64,000 nt of DNA, from positions 3,162,001 through 3,226,000 of the forward strand of contig NC_081547.1 in the NCBI RefSeq assembly GCF_901000735.1. Direction: 5' to 3'. Below the pieces are notes generated by a model. The model worked only from the letters and a program-made list of their open reading frames with translations, was not told the DNA's origin and searched no databases. Below are positions 27,701-38,303 of this stretch, piece by piece. Source of the stretch: Corylus avellana (lineage: Eukaryota > Streptophyta > Magnoliopsida > Fagales > Betulaceae). Position 1 is the first letter of the stretch; every line of letters starts with the position of its first letter. Both the position numbers and the translations under genes were made by a program.

Positions 27701-28336
27701 CCAATTTACTAAAATATAATCTTCTAGTGCCTCATGCTCTTTTGTCCATATGTAAAAATCATGAACTGGGCTGAATAATGTAGACCAGATTCTTAAGACG
27801 TGTAAAAATTTACTCTCCAATCAAATATTGTCACTCTACTGACTGTTTCAGTTTTGGTGGTTGTTTTGACGCTTCTGAATGGAATCAACAGGGCAATTCA
27901 CGCACTTCGTTAAAACACTTTGCGGATGATATGACTGGTCCCTTGTCTCCAATGTCGCTTCCAGCACCAAAGCAACTGAAGTTTTCACCTGGAATTGTTA
28001 ATGGATCAGTTAGGCAGTCGGCCACATATCTAGACCAGATGCGAAAGGTAATTCCCCCATCCCATACTGCTTTTTGGGTGCTCAACCTCCTCTTTGAATT
28101 AGTAGAGATGTTTGTGGCTGTAGATGGTACCTTTAGGACAATTGTCAATGAAGAAACTAGCAGCTGTAGGACAAGCTGGGAAACTCTGGAGGTGGAAGAG
28201 AAGTCATCATCAGTGGCTACTACAGTTCAAATGGAAGTGGCAAAAGCCTTGGAGACTCTCAGAATGGATCAAGCACAGTGATGAGACAATCATAAGATCA
28301 AGGCCTCGCCTACAAGCTCTGGTTGATATGGTGTGA
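15702..28336 (+). CDS. KIN-4: Kinesin-4 family motor protein (KIN-4B/KIN-4C-like, FRA1 relative)
   Basis: Twenty-five coding exons join in frame to 1038 aa: 15702-15836, 18012-18158, 18271-18420, 18763-19016, 19486-19673, 19759-19883, 20395-20431, 20961-21052, 21203-21313, 21440-21553, 21773-21866, 22483-22595, 23218-23316, 23396-23509, 23634-23750, 23858-23938, 24795-24866, 25638-25731, 25818-25849, 26157-26254, 26351-26449, 26588-26806, 27391-27553, 27892-28047, 28124-28336. The motor domain (~residues 10-365) has P-loop GQTGSGKT at 93-100, switch I NNQSSRSH near 225-232 and switch II DLAGSE at 272-277. Coiled coil fills much of 370-680. The tail has the plant KIN-4 signature [23 protein letters not shown]-4 motors are plus-end-directed and help deliver wall material along cortical microtubules (FRA1) or act in dividing cells. 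Length and neighbours favour KIN-4B. A second in-frame ATG lies at 15720. No break is seen. Confidence 0.93.
15866..16255. repeat. Tandem duplication in kinesin intron 1
   Basis: Copy 1 starts at about 15866 (GAACTGGGGGTTATTGAACT) and copy 2 at about 16076 (GAACTGGGGATTCATGAACT). Both continue with TGCTCTGTTTCTACA, a CGCAG/CCGCAG stretch, ATTCTAGGTGTTTTC and TCGGTTAATTA. The unit is roughly 210 bp with moderate divergence, so the event is not recent. Confidence 0.75.
17123..17624. mobile_element. LTR-like or TIR element with internal dimer, kinesin intron 1
   Basis: The left end is TGTAACGACCC (17123-17133) and the right end GGGGTGTTACA (to 17624), so the ends are inverted and also TG...CA. 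Inside, two ~150-bp copies (17179-17332 and 17475-17625) share AGTCAATTTG, ATCACTTATAAA, AAGGAAC, CCTTA/TTTAGTAC, CATTAGTGCC and TTATTCATCTTCT. A solo LTR or a dimeric non-autonomous element would both fit. No ORF. Confidence 0.55.
21864..22150. repeat. Tandem duplication spanning the exon 11 splice donor of the kinesin gene
   Basis: Copy 1 (about 21864-21975) begins with the last three bases of exon 11 and its GT donor. Copy 2 (about 22027-22140) is displaced by 163 bases. They share CTCATTTTGCTGTATAGTTT, GAATGAT, AGGCTTGAAT and GCTTCAATGCA. Copy 2 carries ACAG|GTATTT, a decoy donor. Confidence 0.75.
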
Positions 28337-29400
28337 TAACCTCAAATTCATCAGCTTTCTCTTTGGTGTACATACATTGACTGCCATGTACGATCCAAGA
28401 CATGGTTTGGTGAGCAAATCAATAGGTAATTTTCTCTTCTTGTTTTTCAAACCCGTGAAATTTGTTACCTGGAGAGACAGCTAGTCAGCTCGTTTCTTTG
28501 CAGAGTTGTTAGACATCTTACTTTTGAATATGTGCATTGTGCTGCCTTGAGTAACCAAAACTCACTTGGTCACTGCGTTTCACTTCTTTTTCTTCTTCTT
28601 CTTTCTGTATGGACGCAGAGATCTCATAAATTGATTGGCTAGAGGAGATTGGCATTTTTCCATGGTCGTTTGGATGAGACATTGATGGGATTTTGGGGTA
28701 TCTTTGGTTTTTCTCTGGATTTGATTGGTGAAAGATTACAGCAGAAGCACTTCTCAGGCTGACAGGATCACGAAAGTCATAGGAAAAGGCAGATGAGTGA
28801 GTGAAAGCACTGCATAAGCTGGAAGATATGTTTTGTGATGCTAATGTATTCCATGTGTTTCCTTGTTTCTTGTACATCGTGCATGTTTGTGGGGATCCCG
28901 TTTTGTGAAGAATATAATCAAGATTAGATTGAAAATTAGTGAGAGTAGACTCCAAGCCTTGAAGTTGTTATTGAACTTGTTTGATTTAAACGAGTCCAAT
29001 AAGAACTAGGAGGCTTGGACTTGACTTTAAACTAACTCTCAATCTAATATGAAATAATCTTTACAAAAAGGAACTTGTTCAGGGTGTGTAAATAATTGCC
29101 CCCAGATAACTTTCGTATGTACATATTATCATTTTCGTCTAGTTTGAAAAATATCTTAGCCGTGATAATTGTCTTCACTGCCTTCTCTCTCCTTGCATGT
29201 GTGATATTTGTCAAAGCAACAGGTATATGGTTCAGGCAAAACAGGTTGGATTTGGCTTCATGTCTCTGTAGACCTTGGCCTTTAAATCATATCTAACACC
29301 GCTGAAGGAGAGTAACATGTCGTGGCAGAATGGTAATAACCAAAGTCATTTGGACAATATTCCATTTTGTTATATTCTACGAATCTACATGATTTACGGC
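28337..29400. other. Kinesin 3' flank and intergenic DNA
   Basis: The TGA at 28334-28336 is followed by a plausible 3' UTR of several hundred bases. A TTCTTCTTCTT run lies near 28590-28605. An open frame on the opposite strand (28518-28955) has no family match or codon pattern and was not called. A T homopolymer of about 23 bases starts near 29417. Confidence 0.45.
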
Positions 29401-30136
29401 CATTTTATGTAAATTTTTTTTTTTTTTTTTTTTTTTTTTGTAACGAGGCAAAACGGCAGGAAAATGCCAATTCTGTTTCCCACAAACGACATAAGTTCCC
29501 ACATTGCCTTTTTCCCCGCTTCAACGGCCACTCATTCATTTACACTCAAATGCCTTAAAACTATTATTTCTTAGTAAAAAAACCCCTTCCGTCAGTCAAG
29601 ACTCATGACTGTTAAGTCATACGGAATTGGCCTTTTTTAGACATAAAAGGACGGAAATCACCTCAAATAAAAAATGCAAAAAAACAAAACTATATAATTT
29701 TTTTATTCTTTCCTTTAAAAAAAGGATCATTGTTTGGAGGTGGCCTTGGCCATCCGAATCACATAAGCTACCCTAAACCACTAGGGCATCAACGGAGAGG
29801 CAGAGGAGGTTGACAGAGGCCAGAGATAAAAAAGGGGAGATGTGTGGGCGGTGGATAGGAGTGAAAAACAATAGATTTAGCTTTCAAGTTGCATATAGAG
29901 AAGAGAAAAAAAATAAATGGAAAAAAGATTTGAGGGAAAAGGAATGGGAGGACACTTAACTCTTCCCTCCTTCTCGGATGGCACGCAAAAGAAAATGAAG
30001 GAAAACTCGCAGGAAAAAGAGAACTTATGTATGCATCATATTTGATTACAATTGTTAACAACCTAGGCTAAGATATTATAACAAACGACATCCTTCTCGT
30101 TTTACATAACAAACTTTTTCAAAGTATCTCCTACAT

Positions 30137-30715
30137 GACAGAAACAGTTTGGCCACTACCTTCATTATCTTGATCCTGTTCAGCATTATTTCGATCTGCC
30201 TTGTTTGCTGCAGCTCTTGCAGCTGCACATTATCTGGTTGGCAAACATATATGATAGTCGACTATAAGCTACGTCCATAACAATGAAAAGATGATAATAT
30301 ATCAAACGCATCAAGAGGGTGAGATCTGCACAATATGACAAGCTAATGGAATATGTTATAGGAGCCAGCAGCCTGGAAAGGCTCTACGTCTCGTTTGCAA
30401 CGGCTGCCTCCTGCTGCAACGTATCAATTAAATCTACAAGTTAGCTCATCTCCTCCAGCAGCAGATTGACACAGGCAATTTCTCTGCTGATGGAACTATC
30501 ACATCTAGAAGACTAGACCTACGTCCACAGCAGGAATTTGCCGATATTCACCTTCGCCTGCCATCCCGACCCACATCGGCTCCAGCATCCAACCATGAGC
30601 ATTTAGGACCACAAAATGCTGGCTGCCACCCGTCACCTCTTCAGCCCCACCATCACCACCACTGGCACCAACTGCCATGCCACTTCCAATACTGTTGTCA
30701 ACATCCTGCTTGCAT
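30137..30715 (-). pseudogene. Possible decayed coding sequence, unidentified
   Basis: On the minus strand three separated stretches look protein-like. About 30715-30500 gives a Gly-rich frame ending HGWMLEPMW...EYRQIPAVDVG. About 30500-30390 gives ISREIACVNLLLEEMS, then after a stop LVDLIDTLQQEAAVANET. About 30235-30137 gives AAARAAANKADRNN...GSGQTVSVM and a stop. Stops and a frame change separate the pieces, and the frame between 30400 and 30800 is also open on the plus strand, which weakens the case. I do not recognise the family. Composition is less AT-rich than the surroundings. It may be a pseudogene or terminal exons of a gene whose remainder I could not place. Confidence 0.35.
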
Positions 30716-31245
30716 GCTCAGATATCATGTGAGAGCCTGTTTTCTGGTTCCTAGCTTGTGGACCATCAAACACAATAAAACTTTATGCAGCAATTTTTCT
30801 GGTAAGGTACTGCAGCTAAAAACTGTCCAAAGGGTAGACACATTTGAATGTAATTTACCTTCCCCATTGTAAGAGGTGCATTTTGACCAGCATAATCAAA
30901 CGGTGCCAAAACCAAAAATAGCTTCTATAAAATCGTGATTTATCCACCATATAGAATTACAGCAAGACAGAAATTTCTTATAAACTGGGATGTAACTTTT
31001 TTATAGGTCGTAGGATCTCCAAGTACTCAGTTTTTAAGAAATTTCTGTTCATTACAACAGGGGATTGTATAAAAGTAAAGTAAAATTCCTTAAGCTTAGC
31101 CCCATAGATAAGTTGATCAAACTAATTCTCCCCCCTTGTATGATTCGTTTGGTGCTCTTAGGTACCCTTCCGAAGTATACGGTTGGCTTTGCCTATCACC
31201 CTGATTATCTTCTTTGAACCCCAATCGTGTAAACCCAGAGAAAAA

Positions 31246-34200
31246 CTACGAAAATCCAAGAGATGCATTATCTTCTACCATCACGCTCTCCTTGATCTCC
31301 TGTATCATCTTCAAAACTTGCCACATTGTTGGCCTTTGTTCTGGGGATGTCAGACTACAAATGCAAGCAACCTCAGTAAGCATTCCGAGTCTGTTGTCTT
31401 CACAGCCATCATCTTCCCTCATTGCTCTGACCCAATTAGGCACATCTGTGGGCACAAGGAATGGGTGTTTTGAGGGATGTTTACCGGTCAAAAGCTCCAA
31501 TAGAAGGATGCCAAAGGAATAGACATCAGACTTGGGAGTGGCTTGGCTGCTGGACCTGCGGGTCTCAGGGGCTTTGTAGCCTGCAGAATTGGGATCTTCA
31601 TTAGAAGACGAGTCTGCAAAGACCGCAAGGCAATAGTCTGTGACACAGGCCTCAAAGTCAGCTCCAAGGAGAACATTTGAGGACTTCAGGTTGCCGTGAA
31701 TCAACCTGGACGTTTGGTGGATGTAAGCAAGGCCTTGTGCCACATCTTCAGCTATCTTTAAGCATGATGTCCAGTGGAGAGGCTTTGCTCTGGTTGATTT
31801 GGACCCTATACACAATTTGCAATTATTAGTCACAAACAATGAATCAACAATACGGTAAATTACCAAACTTTTAAGATAAGTGCTGATTTATCATGGTATC
31901 AAAGTAAAGGTCGTCTCTATCATTCACCTCAAATTTAATTAAATATTCGAAGTGTTAGAGTCTCATCTATTAATTAATGGCTTGAGCTCACAATGATGAA
32001 GAATGTTAAAATATTAATTAAACATTGAGCCTCCAGACGAAGGAGAATATTAATATTAATTAAATGATTAAACTCATCATTTCCTATAAACTTAAACATG
32101 AATTCATCTAACACCGGAACAAAAGGGCCAAATATATGTATTCAAAGGGAGAAATATTCCATTCAATTATAAAATCCAAATGGGAGACTTGGGGAGAGTT
32201 TGCACGACAATTTTAGATATCTCTGGCCTCATATCTCTTGAAAGGCATCCCAGAAAGATGTAAAGAAGCCAACTTTATTCATTTTAGAGAAGCTTAAAAT
32301 TGTAAAGAACGAAAGTGATGGGTTTTCATCAAAACAAAATCCCAAGATCTGCCCCATGCAGACTGTAATCATGATTGAGAACCATTCACACAACCACAAA
32401 AGAGAGCAAGATATAAAGGTTGCGTTAATGCAAAGAGTTCTTTTTTTCTTCGAAAAATAAAATCCTCTTCGTTGATGATATAAAAATGGATTCACATAGC
32501 AAGATTACGTTGTAAACTGTAAAAATAAACACCTAAGGAAGTCTGATAAACATCTCCCTATATATATATATATATATATATATACCAACAACCCCCTCTT
32601 CTGATGTTATTAGACTGATACGCTTACATGCACACGTGTACTCGCATTCAAAATATCCCCGATGCTACCTCATGAAGATCACAAAGGGACCATTTATTTC
32701 TTCGCATTAATTAAGGAAATCTAACCTACGCCTAAGTACTCTTCCGTGATTGTCGTTAGTGGAACATAACTTTGCCAGTTGGCCCTACCACTCCACCGGG
32801 CGGTCCGAACAAACGAAACACCAACAAAAACACCTGAGTCAAACCACCGAGTGAACTCAGTGACTCAGAAACATATGACAGAAAGCTTTTTTACTCACCG
32901 TGAATGAGATTCAAGAGACTGCCGTTGGGTTGGTAGTCGTAGATCACGAGCCTTTCTCCTTTGGCCTGGAAGAAAGCTCTGATGGGGACCAAGTTGGGGT
33001 GGCGGAGCCCACTCACGGCGTCCATGTGGCGCTCGAACACGTGGCCGCTCGTGACCGCGGTCTTGTTCGCGTCCAGCCTCTTCACTGTCAAGATCAGACG
33101 GTTGTCCAGCACCGCCTTATACGTGGTACCCACCGAGCCCCTCCCGAGCAGCTCCGCCGAGGCTCTCATCAGCTGCTCCAACGTGTAAAGCTCCGCCTCT
33201 CCTCTACAGAACACCAAGTCCCCACTCTTCCGCACCCTTTGAACGACGCCGATCTTGTATGTTAACTCATGGCTGTTTTGTTCCACTCGAGCAGCTTGAG
33301 TTTCTTCGGCTGTCGGGCTAAACGCCGGCGTTGAGGGGGGTTTAGAGCTTTTTTCTTGGCTGCTCTGTTTCTTGACCAGGCCGAGAACGCAGAGAAGAGA
33401 GGCGATGAGGACGGAGACTCCGATCGAAAACCCTAGAACGAGTCCAATGCTCTTGTGCTTCCTCGGAGACGGCGGAGGAAGAACCACAACCACGCCTTGG
33501 GACTGCATGCTTTGGCCGAGCGGCGAAGTGGCATTTCCTGGAGATCCGAAGAATGGAGAGCGCGACTCATTGCAAGCCTTGTTGATGATCTCGCCGCAGA
33601 GGCTAGGGTTCAACTGGAACGACGAAGTGTCAAAGCGCGAGAGAGTGGGGGTCAGTGGTATTGGCCCGGTAAGGTTGTTCCCCGACACGTTTAAGAATCG
33701 AAGATAGGACTGGTTCAGCGGAGGGACCGTTCCGTTGAACCCGTTCGACTCGAGCCGCAGCGAGCTGAGCCGGTCCAAGTTCGTTAACCCGACTGGAATA
33801 GGCCCGGTGAGATTGTTGTGAGAGAGATCGAGGGTCAGAAGCCGGTGGAGGAGTAGAATCGTCGTAGGGAAAGAGCCAGAGAATAAATTACGGTCCAAGA
33901 GAAGGGACTTGAGGTTAAAGAGTCCGGAGAGGTCGGGAATCGGACCGAAGAGTGAGTTGTTGCGGAGGCTAAGGACTCGGAGCTGGTCGAGCCGGGTCAG
34001 GGTGTTGGGCGCGAGGGCGCCACGCAGGCCGAACCCTTGAAGAGCGAACCGGACCACCCGGCCCTGCACGCACTTCACGCCCTGCCACTGGCAGTAGTCG
34101 AAGCGCTCGTTGAGCGCGTAGAGGAGGCGGTTGTCGAGATCGGCTTTTGATTTGAAAGAGAGAAGCGAAACGGCGTCGGACGGTAGCAGGAGCGAACTGG

Positions 34201-34276
34201 CAGCCGAGGGTGGAGGTTGCGCAGCCCAGCCGTGGACGGCCACTATAAGGACAGAGAGGCAAGCGAGCAGCTTCAT
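31246..34276 (-). CDS. LRR receptor-like pseudokinase (probable inactive receptor kinase, At5g67200-like)
   Basis: Two exons, 34276-32899 and 31805-31246, separated by a 1.1-kb intron (GTGAGT...TATAG), encode 645 aa. Order: signal peptide (~1-20), LRR N-cap with [11 protein letters not shown] (~59-69), about five LRRs (~95-210), a Pro/Ser-rich stalk, a transmembrane segment (~277-301), and a kinase-like domain (~370-635). The ATP-binding Lys is kept (LTVKRLD, ~399). The HRD catalytic loop reads HGN (496-498) and DFG reads DYC (516-518), so phosphotransfer is very unlikely. Such proteins sit at the plasma membrane and are thought to signal as scaffolds with active co-receptors. An upstream in-frame ATG exists, but [10 protein letters not shown] gives the signal peptide. 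The gene is divergent from the IRX15-type gene, 3.1 kb between ATGs, and tail-to-tail with the kinesin. Ligand unknown. Confidence 0.94.
31865..32095 (+). repeat. Dispersed repeat with copia-PBS-like motif, copy 2 (in the LRR-kinase intron)
   Basis: AACTTTTAAGATAAGTGCTG is followed by TTATCATGGTATCAAAG, then a ~150-base AT-rich stretch with several TTAATTAAA-type motifs. It matches the minus strand of 14633-14760. The TGGTATCA motif resembles the tRNA-Met primer site of Ty1/copia elements. The ends are undefined. Confidence 0.42.
32559..32583. repeat. (TA)n microsatellite
   Basis: About 12 perfect TA units inside the intron of the LRR pseudokinase gene, preceded by a CTCCC stretch. Confidence 0.9.
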
Positions 34277-36332
34277 TCTGCTCTCAGCATTGCCTTGAGT
34301 GTGATAGTGAGTCACAGTGTGGTGCTGAGCAGCTGGCTTTCTACTGGGAGAGTGGACAGTGGACAGTGGAGAGTCACGTGATAAATGGGGACGCCCTTGG
34401 CTTTTGAGGCGAGTGAATTTCTTTTTTTTTAAAAAAATAATAATAATAAATAACAAAATACGTAGGTGGAAAAGTCGTTTTGGTTGGTGGATCTATTTTA
34501 AACAGTGGAATGCCAATTTTGGACACACTTATAATATTTTTTGAATTGTATTTTTACATTACATGAAAATATGTTTTCCAAAAAAAAAATAATAAAAATA
34601 CCTTTCAGGTTGGTTTGAGATGTATTTATTAATTTAATAGTATAAAGGTCTTAAATTTTATGTTTTAACCAACATCACATTATTGTAATAGTATTAATAA
34701 ATAAAATAGCTTTAAGGTGCGTACCTCTTTGTTGAAGTTTGGTGCACAAAACATCACGTCGAAATTCGAGTACTCTTTGACCTTTCAGCCTCGATGTTGA
34801 TGCCGTCAACTAGTCAAAAGGCCGGTCACCTTAATGTTTTTTGTTTTTTGTCCGTGTAAGTTTTTTTTGTTTTAATGTTTTTCTAGCCAGAGAAATACAT
34901 AAACTTAGAGCGTTATTTCAATTTGACTTCAAATTGTTGCAGAAAAAAATATATATATATTAGGTAATTTTTTCAAGAGTAATGGTCCGAGTTTAATTAT
35001 AATTTTTTTTTTTTTTATATATATAATAGAATAAAATCAACAGCACCTAAACCAAATAGGAGCCACTCATTGTGTTAGGCATAGTAGCACATTAGGTGTT
35101 GCTTACTTGAGTTTTTCCATATATGCAATAATAAGGCACTATTACATGTGGACTTTGAGTTCACGTAAAGTATAAATTCAATCGAATAGGTGAGGGTAAG
35201 TAGTAAGCACTTCTTCCTTTGAATAATCATGACTTCTACTCATTATTTGCTCCATAAAAAGTCTAATATAGGAATTTCATATAATGTAAAATGAGAAAAA
35301 CTATAGTAGGGAAAAAAAAAAAAAAAAACAAGAGACCTACATTCAACATTGGTAAGAGTTGAGTATGTGCCTTATTTTTAAAAATAGAGGACCCTCTGCT
35401 TTCTTTCTTGAATGAGCAAAGTCGATGCTTTCTTGACCAGAAAGAGGCCACGGAGTCAGTGAGTCCAGAAAGATGATGTGAGTGTGGATTTGCTTGGCAA
35501 ATGGGAAAATGAATGAATGAATGAATGATAATGGTGAGAGTGCTGGGCCACAAAAGCCTTATAAACCATACAAAGAAGAGAAAGGCTTTCTAATCCAAAT
35601 TTGTGTTCTTTAGCCAAAAGCACAGACACTGCCAGTTCATGTCAGCTTGCCTTTTCTCCTCAAATGATAGTCCGATGCTTTAGACTAAAATTACCGTTAA
35701 TCTTGTCCTCTTTTGTATGTTGGCAGTAAAATAAAAGGCAAAGGGTGGAAACTGCTTTTCCTTTCCTTTTTGTATCGTTTTCCTTTTAAGCTAGGGCCCA
35801 ACCAAAGGGTTATAAACCAATTGAATAAAATAAAACTTGTGGGGACTCGATCCACAACAATTCCACTCTATGTTGTGTTGGGCTTTGAATTTTTCGCTTT
35901 AAAAAGAAAAGTTCGGTGGTGAACTCTCTAAGGCGATGGAATGCCAATTGTTTACCAGTTTGGGCTTTGGGATTGAATTGATCAAAGTCCAACTGCATTC
36001 CAATTTCTCTACCTTCTCGCTCCATAGCTTCTTGCCTCCTTCTATGTGAGCCCCACCACATGTCATATATATTTAAACACAACTCATTTAATTAAACATA
36101 ATAGACTTTTTTTTATTATAATACAATATAACCTTTATAACCCGTTTTATTATATATATGGTATTGGGTTGATCCAAACCCAATGAAAAATAGATGGAAT
36201 TGGAGTATAATTTAAATCATATGAGTTATGTCGATTAATTGTGACTTGTTTACCAATCGTATCTAATTGGATCAGCCCAATCTAACCAAACTTTATTACA
36301 TTATGATTGAGGTGGAATGTATTATTAAAGAA
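34277..36332. other. Divergent intergenic region between the LRR pseudokinase and IRX15-type genes, left part
   Basis: The first several hundred bases are the probable promoter of the minus-strand pseudokinase. The rest is AT-rich and includes a TA-rich patch near 34951-34961 and A/T homopolymers. No gene is visible; open frames here have no protein-like content. Confidence 0.5.
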
Positions 36333-36508
36333 AAATGACAGAGGTCAATAAGTTTCTTATATTTAGTTCATATTCTCTTACGATTAATTGTTGAATTTGT
36401 GAGGTCCACTATTGACTTATGTGAAATCTACATAAATCAATAAATTCAATAATTAATTGTAAAAAAATATGAGTCAAATATAAACAACTTATTAATCCTT
36501 AACATTTC
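36333..36508. mobile_element. MITE with long (~65-bp) inverted arms
   Basis: The left arm begins AATGACAGAGGTCAATAAGT, and the complement of the right arm begins AATGTTAAGGATTAATAAGT. Both go on through TTTATATTT, TCATATT, AATTAATTGTTGAATTT (ATTATTG in one arm). About 50 of 65 positions match by eye. The 176-bp element has a short loop, no ORF and would fold as a hairpin. Confidence 0.72.
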
Positions 36509-37097
36509 TAATTATCAAAACCACGTTGCCCTTATCCTCCTCTGGTGGCATTACCTTTATGGATTGCTTGAACTTCTGCAACAAAATTTGGCCGGAGAAA
36601 ACAAATTAATTGCTACATCTCCCTGATTCTTATACTTGAGTGTAACAAGGAAAAATACTCATCCTAGTTGACTAGGTTGGCAGTAAAATCGTGGGCTAGC
36701 TAGCTAGCTTCATCATGTCACCAAATCCTATTGTTTTTGGATAAACAATCCCTGAAAGTTCTGTCGATTTCCTTTTGACATGTTTTTTCCACATGGAATC
36801 TATTGCAGGTAGTTTGTCTCTCTCAAAGGTAACTACTTGTTTAAGAAATTGGAAAAATATTCAAAGAGCTTCCGTAGGAACTAAATCTGAAACGAAGAAG
36901 GAAAAGCGACTTCTGGCTTGTAATTAGTTATTGGGTCGCTGCAGCTACATTTCCCCTCCACCTGCTCCGGTCCAACTACCCCTTGAATGGCCTCCTCTTT
37001 CTACCACCCATATAGAATTCGACAACCTGCACGAATATCCCATAAAAAAATAAAATAAAATAATTAGGAAGACAAATGGAATTGTCCAATCAAAGTT

Positions 37098-37104
37098 TAT
37101 ATAG
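37098..37104 (+). promoter_or_regulatory. Candidate TATA box of the IRX15-type gene
   Basis: TATATAG preceded by a CCAATCAAAG (CCAAT-type) element at 37086-37095, about 250 bases upstream of the start codon. No ATG occurs between 37160 and the start codon, so there is no upstream ORF. Placement is by motif only. Confidence 0.35.
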
Positions 37105-37355
37105 ACAACCCAACAAACATGAACAAGGAATAAATAATCATTTTTCATAAAGAAAATGCCACAACCTTAAAGAGGGTGATTGCAGGGTCACCCTCCTATA
37201 TCCTACACCCATACATTGCTTAACTTTTGTTTGCTTACACCAACATATCTTTAAATCAATCCCCTCTTTCAATTCTCAAGAATCAGTTCAACAGAAGAGA
37301 GAGATTTTCTAAACAAATTTCCACTCTCTCTCTCTCTCTTTTTGTGTGTGAAAAG

Positions 37356-38303
37356 ATGAAGAACAACAACAGTAACACAAAGCTAATCCTCCTCCACCCC
37401 TACATCCAGAAACAAGGAAGCTCCAACCGACTATGGCTGCTGGCCTTTGTTTCCTTCTTCACGCTTGCATTCCTGCTCACGCTCATCTACACTAGAGAAT
37501 CCACAAACACGGCAGGCTCTGCCGCCGCCGCGACAATTGGATCCTCCACATTCGGCGGTGCTCCACTTCCAACCACCGTCATCAACACCCTGATCCACTA
37601 CGCGTCGATATCCAACCACTCGTTCCACATGTCCTACGCGGAGCTGAAGCAAATCTCCGACGTGCTTCGGAAGTGCTCGTCGCCGTGCAACCTCCTCGTG
37701 TTCGGCCTCACCCACGAGACCCTTCTCTGGAAAGCCCTCAACCACAACGGCCGGACCGTTTTCATCGACGAGAACCGGTACTACGCCGCCTACGTGGAAG
37801 AGAAACACCCGGAAATCGACGCCTACGACGTGCAGTACACGACGAAGCTGAGCGACCTGCACGAGCTCGTAGCTTCAACGAAGAAACAGATTCGAAACGA
37901 GTGCCGTCCGGTGCAAAATCTGTTGTTCTCCGAGTGCAAGCTTGGCCTTAACGACCTCCCCAACCACGTGTACGAGGTGGACTGGGATGTCATATTGGTG
38001 GACGGGCCACGCGGGGAGTGGCCGGACGCGCCGGGTCGGATGTCGCCGATATTCACCGCCGGCGTGCTAGCGAGGAGCAAGAAGAGCGGGAATGCGAAGA
38101 CGCACGTGCTTGTGCATGACTTCTATGGGGACGTGGAGAGGGTTTGTGGGGATGAGTTTCTGTGCAGAGAGAATTTGGTGGAGGCGAGTGAGATGCTTGG
38201 GCATTATGTTTTGGAGAGAATGGATGAAAATAGCTTCGACTTCTGTCGCAACATGAGTACTACTACAGCACCAAAAGCAGCTGCAGCTTCATCTTCCTCC
38301 TAG
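37356..38303 (+). CDS. IRX15: DUF579 xylan-biosynthesis protein, IRREGULAR XYLEM 15 (IRX15/IRX15-L type)
   Basis: A single exon codes for 315 aa. The N-terminus LILLHPYIQKQ followed by a signal anchor (~25-46, LWLLAFVSFFTLAFLLTLIY) marks a Golgi type II membrane protein. The DUF579 domain spans ~75-300, with CNLLVFGLTHETLLW (~111-125), VFIDENRYYAAY (~135-146) and WDVILVDGPRGEWPD (~210-224). DUF579 members include glucuronoxylan 4-O-methyltransferases; the IRX15 branch is needed for normal xylan chain length in secondary walls, with its own activity not established. The LHPYIQKQ start and the poly-Ser tail place this in the IRX15 branch, not GXM. ATG 37356 was chosen because it gives this conserved N-terminus; the frame is open further upstream but has no earlier ATG. 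A CT tract lies in the leader at 37325-37340. Confidence 0.94.
   Translation: MKNNNSNTKLILLHPYIQKQGSSNRLWLLAFVSFFTLAFLLTLIYTRESTNTAGSAAAATIGSSTFGGAPLPTTVINTLIHYASISNHSFHMSYAELKQISDVLRKCSSPCNLLVFGLTHETLLWKALNHNGRTVFIDENRYYAAYVEEKHPEIDAYDVQYTTKLSDLHELVASTKKQIRNECRPVQNLLFSECKLGLNDLPNHVYEVDWDVILVDGPRGEWPDAPGRMSPIFTAGVLARSKKSGNAKTHVLVHDFYGDVERVCGDEFLCRENLVEASEMLGHYVLERMDENSFDFCRNMSTTTAPKAAAASSSS

Noticed and set aside
28518..28955. 145-codon open frame on the minus strand
   Set aside because: It lies opposite the kinesin 3' region, has no recognisable domain and is low-complexity in part (Glu/Lys run from a TTCTTC repeat).
29789..30061. 90-codon open frame on the minus strand
   Set aside because: Pro/Phe/Ser-rich translation of purine-rich DNA, with no domain or neighbouring exon.
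37431..37862. Open frames antisense to, and in another frame of, the IRX15-type gene
   Set aside because: GC-rich coding sequence often leaves shadow frames open; none resembles a known protein.
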